From an uncultured Bacteroidales bacterium (lineage in GTDB: Bacteria; Bacteroidota; Bacteroidia; Bacteroidales; Bacteroidaceae): a stretch of 18,452 nt of DNA. Within the stretch, counting starts at the first letter, position 1; each line of letters begins with the position of its first letter. Positions 13,395-18,452 of the stretch are shown one piece after another. The DNA lies in the NCBI GenBank assembly GCA_937901185.1, contig CALCHR010000181.1, positions 1-18,452 of the forward strand. Direction: 5' to 3'. Below the pieces are notes generated by a model that saw only the letters and a list, made by a program, of their open reading frames with translations, was not told where the DNA came from and ran no database searches. The translations under genes and the position numbers were made by a program.

Positions 13395-14273
13395 ATGAAG
13401 CTAATAGACGGAAAAGTCACAGCTGCTGCCATCAAGCAAGAGATTGCCGAAGAGGTGGAGCGCATTGTTTCTGCCGGAGGTAAGCGCCCGCATCTGGCAG
13501 CTGTTTTGGTAGGCCACGATGGTGGTAGCGAAACCTATGTACACAATAAAATCCTGGCTTGCGAGGTTTGTGGCTTTCGTTCCTCCCTCATCCGCTTCGA
13601 GACCGACGTAACGGAAGAGGCGCTGCTGCAATGCGTGGCGCGTCTGAACGAGGACGAGGACGTCGATGGCTTTATTGTGCAGCTCCCTTTGCCGTCTCAC
13701 ATCTCAGAGCAGAAGGTCATAGAGGCCATCGATTACCGTAAGGACGTTGATGGTTTCCATCCGGTCAATGTGGGCCGTATGGCCATTGGCCTGCCTTGCT
13801 ATATTTCTGCCACACCTAAAGGAATCTTGGAACTGCTTCGTCGTTACGGCGTAGAGACCAGTGGCAAGAAGTGTGTTATCCTTGGCCGCTCCAATATTGT
13901 GGGGAAACCGATGGCGCAGTTGATGATGCAGAAAAACTATGGTGATGCCACCGTGACGGTTTGCCATAGTCGCAGTCGAGATATTAAGAAAGAGTGTCGC
14001 GAGGCCGATGTTATCATTGCAGCGATAGGCTCTCCCGCTTATGTCACAGCCGACATGGTGAAAGAGGGGGCCACCGTGATAGATGTGGGTACCACCCGTG
14101 TGCCCGATGCCACTCGACCGAAGGGATACCGCCTTTGCGGCGATGTAGATTTTGAGCATGTGGCACCTCTTTGTGCGGCTATCACGCCTGTGCCCGGCGG
14201 TGTGGGCCCGATGACCATTTGCATGCTGATGCAAAACACCCTGTCGGCAGCCAAAAAGGAGTTCTACCAATAG
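13395..14273 (+). CDS. folD: Bifunctional methylenetetrahydrofolate dehydrogenase / methenyltetrahydrofolate cyclohydrolase
   Basis: The 292-residue protein shows FolD landmarks: Y48 and catalytic K52 in ETYVHNKILACE, VQLPLPSHI, KDVDGFHPVNVGRM, the dinucleotide-binding VILGRSNIVGKPMAQLM, and PVPGGVGPMTICMLMQNT near the end. It oxidises 5,10-methylene-THF to the methenyl form and hydrolyses it to 10-formyl-THF in the cytoplasm, feeding purine and formyl-Met-tRNA synthesis. It follows ffh by 54 nt with no recognisable promoter in the gap, which suggests one transcript. A weak GGCT/AGCC hairpin with T-rich sequence after the stop (around 14289-14310) might end it, but I do not call it as a terminator. 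Confidence 0.96.
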   Translation: MKLIDGKVTAAAIKQEIAEEVERIVSAGGKRPHLAAVLVGHDGGSETYVHNKILACEVCGFRSSLIRFETDVTEEALLQCVARLNEDEDVDGFIVQLPLPSHISEQKVIEAIDYRKDVDGFHPVNVGRMAIGLPCYISATPKGILELLRRYGVETSGKKCVILGRSNIVGKPMAQLMMQKNYGDATVTVCHSRSRDIKKECREADVIIAAIGSPAYVTADMVKEGATVIDVGTTRVPDATRPKGYRLCGDVDFEHVAPLCAAITPVPGGVGPMTICMLMQNTLSAAKKEFYQ

Positions 14274-14341
14274 CCGGTGTATTCTGAAAGGCTCTCTCAA
14301 GCCATTTTCTATTAAAAAATGCAGTAAAAACTTCTCAAAAG

Positions 14342-14372
14342 TTTGGCGTGTAAAAAAAAAGTAGTATCTTTG
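14342..14372 (+). promoter_or_regulatory. Promoter of tRNA-His
   Basis: TTTG (14342-14345), a 19-bp spacer containing an A-run, and TATCTTTG (14365-14372) match the Bacteroidetes consensus fully. The transcript would start about 20 nt before the tRNA. Confidence 0.75.
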
Positions 14373-14400
14373 CACCGCTTTCGAGAGTGAAAGTTTTAAT

Positions 14401-14475
14401 GGTGACTATAGTTCAGTCGGTTAGAGCGTCAGATTGTGGTTCTGAATGTCGTGGGTTCGAATCCCACTAGTCACC
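14401..14475 (+). tRNA. tRNA-His (anticodon GTG)
   Basis: A complete cloverleaf can be drawn. The acceptor arm is GTGACTA/TAGTCAC, with the extra G at position -1 (14401) facing C73 (14475), a hallmark of histidine tRNAs. The D arm is GTTC/GAGC, the anticodon stem TCAGA/TCTGA with loop TTGTGGT, and the T arm GTGGG-TTCGAAT-CCCAC. The 3' CCA is not encoded in full (only CA follows C73), so it must be added after transcription. Confidence 0.97.
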
Positions 14476-14479
14476 CAGA

Positions 14480-14515
14480 AGCGGGAATTCCAAAAGGAGT
14501 TTCCGCTATTTTTTT
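14480..14515 (+). terminator. Intrinsic terminator after tRNA-His
   Basis: A 12-bp stem (14480-14491 with 14496-14507, including two G-U pairs) closes an AAAA loop and is followed by a run of seven Ts (14509-14515). It starts 5 nt after the tRNA and ends 18 nt before the phosphatase start codon, so it separates the two units or attenuates read-through. Confidence 0.85.
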
Positions 14516-14532
14516 ATAATATCAAAAACAGC

Positions 14533-15027
14533 ATGAAGCACTCAATACTTTTTATATGCCTCGGCAACATTTGCCGCTCAGCAGCAGCCGAAGGAATAAT
14601 GAAACATCTGGTTGAAAAAAAACACCTTGAAGACTCTTTCTTCATCGACTCTGCTGGCACAAGCGGATGGCACGCCGGAGAACTGCCCGACAGGAGGATG
14701 CGCAGTCATGGCGCGGACCATGGTTATGACTTCAGCAGCAGGTCAAGACAGTTTGAGAGGGAAGACTTCGACCGCTTCGACCATATCGTTGTGATGGACA
14801 ACGAAAACTATCACGACATAATGTCACTGGCACGAAACGATGACGACAAACAGAAAGTTAGCCGCATGGTTGACTACACACGCCACCACCCCACCATGCA
14901 CTCAGTGCCCGACCCATACTATGGTGGCGACCGTGGCTTTGAGTTGGTAATCGAGTTGCTCGAAGATGGTTGCGAAGGGTTGCTTGAAGTTCTCACAGGA
15001 AATCAGAACCACAAAGATTCACACTAA
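14533..15027 (+). CDS. Low-molecular-weight protein tyrosine phosphatase
   Basis: From ATG 14533 the protein has 164 residues. The active-site P-loop CLGNICRS (C9-x5-R15-S16) is right at the N-terminus, as in all members, and the general-acid loop VPDPYYGG is in the last third. SAGTSGWHAGE is a further conserved block. The enzyme dephosphorylates phosphotyrosine in the cytoplasm; in bacteria it often opposes tyrosine kinases controlling exopolysaccharide, but no such kinase or capsule gene is nearby. The in-frame ATG at 14446 is rejected because it lies inside tRNA-His and the extension would span the terminator. No own promoter box is clear; the T-rich terminator and TATAAT-like sequence at 14515-14520 are just upstream. 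It may depend on read-through. Confidence 0.92.
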   Translation: MKHSILFICLGNICRSAAAEGIMKHLVEKKHLEDSFFIDSAGTSGWHAGELPDRRMRSHGADHGYDFSSRSRQFEREDFDRFDHIVVMDNENYHDIMSLARNDDDKQKVSRMVDYTRHHPTMHSVPDPYYGGDRGFELVIELLEDGCEGLLEVLTGNQNHKDSH

Positions 15028-15043
15028 TATTTCCCTGACAAAT

Positions 15044-15074
15044 TTTGTAATTATAAAAATTATTCATAATTTTG
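15044..15074 (+). promoter_or_regulatory. Promoter of the large secreted protein gene
   Basis: TTTG (15044-15047), 19 bp, then TAATTTTG (15067-15074) matches the Bacteroidetes consensus. It predicts a leader of roughly 150 nt before ATG 15233. The -7 box overlaps the left arm of the inverted repeat at 15068-15118. Confidence 0.65.
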
Positions 15075-15118
15075 CAGTCTGCTATATATAATAATGTATA
15101 AGAGCAGGCTGCAAAATT
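15068..15118 (+). repeat. 16-bp inverted repeat in promoter/leader of the large secreted protein gene
   Basis: AATTTTGCAGTCTGCT (15068-15083) and AGCAGGCTGCAAAATT (15103-15118) pair over 16 bp with a single T-G wobble, around a 19-nt AT-rich loop. As DNA it could be an operator over the -7 box. As RNA only part of the left arm would be transcribed, so a full RNA hairpin is unlikely from this promoter. Confidence 0.6.
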
Positions 15119-15232
15119 TATTTTACCTAAGACTATTGCGATATTATTGAGCTACCCTTAATTGGGATAAGTTTATACTATATTGATTTATCAATTTTAA
15201 ATATATTTATTAATAACTAAAAACAAAACATT

Positions 15233-18200
15233 ATGAACAAAAAGCTATTTATGCTTTGGTCGTTCCTTTTGTGCTTTGCACTGGGAATATCCGCGGAGGA
15301 AGTCACTATTGACTTCACCAAAAAAGGCTATACTAATGGTCAAGAAGTGGCTACAGTAGAGCAAGATGGCATTACCGTCAAGTTTGACAAAGGTTCAAAC
15401 TCTAATACACCTAAGTATTATAATACAGGTACTGCTGTACGTGTTTATGGTGGTGGAAACATGATTGTTTCATCAGCCAATACAATTACCAGCATCGCTT
15501 TAACATTTGGCTCAGGTGACGGTTCAAATGCTATTACAACAGATGTAGGAACTTATTCAAACAAAACATGGACTGGAAGTTCAACAGCAGTCAAATTCAC
15601 AGTTGGCGGAACAAGTGGCCACAAACGTATAAAGTCTATGGTTGTCACCTATGGTGCAGCACCTACAATAGACAAGCCAGGCATCACTGGTACTACACCA
15701 TTCTATGGCGAGACTACTGTCTCTATCGACTGCACAACAGAAGGTGCTGCCATTTATTACACAACTGATGGCACAGAACCAACTACAACAAGCACAGCTT
15801 ATACTGCGCCATTTATACTTAACGCTTCTGCAACTGTAAAGGCAATATCTGCTAAGGGTGAAGACATAAGTGCAGTTGTTTCAAAAGACTTCGTCGCTCT
15901 TACAGGTTATGCAACTATTGCATCTGTAACAGAACTTGCAAACAACGCACAGTTCGCTTTCACAGGTGATGCTGTAGTTGTTGCTTCTCCTACAAACTAT
16001 TACACATACATCAAGGATGCTACAGGCTATAGCCTTATCTATAGCGCCAATAAGAAGTTTGAGGTTGGTAGCCATATCACACCTAACTGGACAGGTAAGG
16101 TTTCTATCTACAACAACTTGTTTGAGATGGTACCTACATCTACACTCACAACTGTAGAAGGCGAAACAGAGACTATCACTTATCCTGAAGCTACTGTTGC
16201 AGAGCTTACAGCAGAGAACATGAATAAGGTGGTAACACTCAAAGGTGTAACTTACACACAGCCAGCAAGCGGCAAGAAGGAATTCAACATTGTTTCTGGC
16301 GAGACAACTATCGCAGGTTACAATCAGTTTGGTCTTACAATCGCAGCACCAGAGGCTGAGAAAACATACGACATCGTTGGTGCTATCAGCGTTTATAAGA
16401 CAAATGTTCAGTTCCAACCTATCTCTATTACAGAGGTTGAACCAGCTCCAGCAGTTCCAGTTTGGAAAGACATTAAGATTGACTTCACAAACGACAAGGT
16501 AATGACATCTGATGAGACAAACGTTGTTTCATTCGGTATCAAGATGAACGATGACGCAACAACACGCGTTGCAGCTGATGATCCAACAGCAAACATCGTT
16601 ATAACAGGTAAGTACCACAGCACTCAGCACGGTCTTGCTAACTTCTCAGCAACTGTTAAGGTTGAGGGTCCAGTTAAGATTGGCATGGGTTCATGTGCTT
16701 GGGGCGGCAACGTTACAGTAAAAGACGAGAATGGTGTTGAGGTTGCTAATGCATTCAATACTAACAACGGCGCATGCTGGGCAACAGCAGATGGCGCAGA
16801 AAAGAACGTAATCTATACATACTATAAGGGCGAGGCTGCGACATTGACTATTGCAGGTGGTTCTTACACTCCATACTTCTCTGTTGAGAAGATTGCATTG
16901 GAAGACATCCCAACCGTAATGAAGGTTAACTACAGCCTTGGCGAAACAGGTGCAGCAGGTATTCTTCCTGCCAACTTTGAGATTGACGGTGGCAAGACAT
17001 TCGCTGTTCCAACAAACCGCACACTCTATGTTGAGGGCAAGACTCTTACAGGTTGGACAGATGGTACAAACGTTTATACAGTAGGTCAGGAAATCACTGC
17101 TGTTGCTGATACAGAGATTACTCTTTCTCCTGTATTCACAGAAAACACTGTAACACTTGCAGACCGCAAGGAAGCTGTAACTATTGTTTGGGACTTCCAG
17201 CAGAAGAACGGTGCTCCATCAGTAGGAATTGAAGGTAAGACAGCTATTTGGGTAGCTCAGGCTGTTGTAAACGGTCAGACAATCGATGTTAAGATGGATA
17301 TCGATGCTACAAGTGGTAAGGTTGCAAATGGCAGCTGGACAGACTGGTGTCAGATTAATCCAAATACCAAGCTCACCATTCCAGCAGCTAAGGATGCTGT
17401 AATTGGTTTGGAATCATATAATGCAACAACCACTACTACTATCGCAGGCGACGTAATCAACCAGGAGACAAAAACTCCTTCTTATACATACACAGGCGAA
17501 GAAGCAACTGTTGACATCGTAATCGGCGACGGTTCTTATTGGAGAACTGTAAGCGTTAACCTTCCAGCAGTTGTTGTAGAAGAGCCAAAGCCAACAGAGC
17601 CAGTTGTTGAGTTGACTCACACTGCTTCTTCTTACTGTGAAGGTGATGCAAATGTGTGGAAGAGTACAGTTGACGCCGAGAAGGAGCATATCAACAATGC
17701 CAAGACATCAGGAACATGGAATGGTTTTGCTTATGCAGATTTCTCTCTCGTTATTCCAGAAGGACATTCAGTTAAGTCTGCTACTCTTTCATGGACCGGT
17801 ATCGGTGAAAGCAGAAATAACAGAAACACCGATGTGATGTATGCAAATGCTGGCGAACAGCTCGATTACGAGGCTCTCCAGAGCGGTAGCGCAAAAGTTA
17901 GTCTTGCATCAACCAAGATAACAAGTGTTACAATCAAGAAGGGTGCTTCAACTCAAACAGACTTTACAACTGATGTTTCAGATGCTGTTAAGGCTATCAA
18001 CGAAGCAGGACAGAGCAATATTATATTCGTATTTACAAATAACCCAGGTGGCGGTGACCTCGTAGGTAAGGGCGCTGCAGAGAAGGCTCCTGTTCTCACA
18101 GTTGAGACAGTATCAGCAGCAGACATGACCAAGTATACTGTTGTTGCAATGGTTGACGCAGACACAGTCAAGGTGGTAAGCTACGACGGTGTTGTAGGCG

Positions 18201-18452
18201 AGACAGCAACAGCAAGCGCTGAAGATATGGCAGCATTCAAGAACGAGGATGGTTCTAAGAAGTACATCTACGTAGGCGGCAACTCAGAAATCACACTCGT
18301 TAATGACTCTGCAAGCAACATCATCAACCTCGTATTCCGCGAGGCAGAGAAGTACCGCTACTCAGTAGTAGCTAAGAATGGTGACGGTGAGATGATGCAG
18401 ACTCTGACAAATGGTCAGGATTTCGAGGGTGAGACCGTCAAGGTTCCTTACA
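15233..18452 (+). CDS. Large modular secreted protein, open at right edge (function unknown)
   Basis: The frame is open from ATG 15233 to the window end, at least 1073 residues. It begins with a signal peptide (MNKKLFMLWSFLLCFALGISA, then EEVTIDF). I see a beta-rich domain (about 22-143, ending KRIKSMVVTYGA), a chitobiase-type CHB_HEX_C module (about 144-220, IYYTTDGTEPTTTS), an OB-fold-like region (about 222-405), a further beta domain starting DIKIDFTNDK (about 410-560), an InlB/Listeria-Bacteroides-like repeat (about 563-640, LTGWTDGTNVYTVGQEIT), another beta domain (about 645-780), a Pro-rich linker EEPKPTEP, a DNRLRE-like domain (about 793-955), and the start of tandem repeats (YTVVAMVDAD, then YSVVAKNGDG). 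No catalytic domain is visible; one may lie downstream. Codon use is strongly biased to ACA, GTT and GCA, unlike genes further left. It is likely a surface or secreted polymer-binding protein, by inference. Confidence 0.8.
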   Translation, partial: MNKKLFMLWSFLLCFALGISAEEVTIDFTKKGYTNGQEVATVEQDGITVKFDKGSNSNTPKYYNTGTAVRVYGGGNMIVSSANTITSIALTFGSGDGSNAITTDVGTYSNKTWTGSSTAVKFTVGGTSGHKRIKSMVVTYGAAPTIDKPGITGTTPFYGETTVSIDCTTEGAAIYYTTDGTEPTTTSTAYTAPFILNASATVKAISAKGEDISAVVSKDFVALTGYATIASVTELANNAQFAFTGDAVVVASPTNYYTYIKDATGYSLIYSANKKFEVGSHITPNWTGKVSIYNNLFEMVPTSTLTTVEGETETITYPEATVAELTAENMNKVVTLKGVTYTQPASGKKEFNIVSGETTIAGYNQFGLTIAAPEAEKTYDIVGAISVYKTNVQFQPISITEVEPAPAVPVWKDIKIDFTNDKVMTSDETNVVSFGIKMNDDATTRVAADDPTANIVITGKYHSTQHGLANFSATVKVEGPVKIGMGSCAWGGNVTVKDENGVEVANAFNTNNGACWATADGAEKNVIYTYYKGEAATLTIAGGSYTPYFSVEKIALEDIPTVMKVNYSLGETGAAGILPANFEIDGGKTFAVPTNRTLYVEGKTLTGWTDGTNVYTVGQEITAVADTEITLSPVFTENTVTLADRKEAVTIVWDFQQKNGAPSVGIEGKTAIWVAQAVVNGQTIDVKMDIDATSGKVANGSWTDWCQINPNTKLTIPAAKDAVIGLESYNATTTTTIAGDVINQETKTPSYTYTGEEATVDIVIGDGSYWRTVSVNLPAVVVEEPKPTEPVVELTHTASSYCEGDANVWKSTVDAEKEHINNAKTSGTWNGFAYADFSLVIPEGHSVKSATLSWTGIGESRNNRNTDVMYANAGEQLDYEALQSGSAKVSLASTKITSVTIKKGASTQTDFTTDVSDAVKAINEAGQSNIIFVFTNNPGGGDLVGKGAAEKAPVLTVETVSAADMTKYTVVAMVDADTVKVVSYDGVVGETATASAEDMAAFKNEDGSKKYIYVGGNSEITLVNDSASNIINLVFREAEKYRYSVVAKNGDGEMMQTLTNGQDFEGETVKVPY

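Noticed and set aside
14401..14475. tRNA-His as attachment site of an integrated element
   Set aside because: I see no second copy of the tRNA 3' end and no integrase in the window, so integration is not supported here.
14446..14532. 29-residue upstream extension of the tyrosine phosphatase
   Set aside because: It begins within tRNA-His and spans the terminator; the P-loop is normally within the first 10-15 residues, which fits ATG 14533.
15881..16417. 178-codon minus-strand frame, rich in Cys
   Set aside because: It is antisense to the large secreted protein gene. The cysteines arise from complementing ACA-rich threonine codons, and no domain or promoter is visible.
1..18452. CRISPR array, insertion sequence, prophage or toxin-antitoxin module
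   Set aside because: No regularly spaced repeats, transposase, phage structural gene or small paired toxin-antitoxin frames were found in the window.

Overview
This window looks like chromosomal DNA from a member of the Bacteroidales, most likely Prevotellaceae or a close relative. Three things suggest this. Eight of the nine candidate promoters sit just upstream of gene starts or of the tRNA and match the Bacteroidetes form (TTTG, about 19 bp, TAnnTTTG); the ninth, for the last gene, lies about 160 bp upstream of its start. Start codons lack Shine-Dalgarno sequences and sit in AT-rich leaders. The protein families are typical of the group: a FadL/OMPP1 porin, a fused ResB-CcsA, a hemerythrin-LuxR regulator and a modular secreted protein with a chitobiase-like C-terminal domain. 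The genus assignment is inference; no 16S or marker search was possible.

Layout. Bases 1-4822 hold a minus-strand string read from right to left: kdsA and kdsD (Kdo synthesis for lipopolysaccharide), a phospholipase D/cardiolipin synthase-like protein, a CCA-adding/poly(A) polymerase-family nucleotidyltransferase, and the first 17 codons of a probable tryptophanase that leaves the window. Only kdsA has a clear promoter. Bases 4885-7627 are a divergent pair: a minus-strand regulator combining an RIC/YtfE-like di-iron hemerythrin module with a LuxR-type DNA-binding domain, and a plus-strand ResB-CcsA cytochrome c maturation protein. Bases 7628-8008 are a convergent intergenic region with a cluster of palindromic repeats and a strong terminator hairpin. 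Bases 8009-11722 hold a periplasmic HtrA protease (minus), a small nitroreductase (plus) and a FadL-family outer-membrane protein (minus). From 12006 onward everything reads plus: ffh, folD, tRNA-His, a low-molecular-weight tyrosine phosphatase and a very large modular secreted protein, open at the right edge.

How the genes relate. Most are envelope or housekeeping genes: Kdo and phospholipid synthesis, SRP targeting, periplasmic quality control, outer-membrane transport, folate metabolism and tRNA maturation. tRNA-His does not encode its full CCA end, so it would depend on a CCA-adding enzyme such as the one at 82-1518. The most unusual part is the divergent pair at 4885-7627. The regulator keeps all six histidine/glutamate positions expected of an RIC-type di-iron site but lacks the N-terminal Cys-Cys motif. 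That suggests a one-component iron, oxygen or nitric-oxide sensing transcription factor that may control its cytochrome c maturation neighbour. Several inverted repeats at promoters (FadL gene, giant secreted protein gene) are also worth testing.
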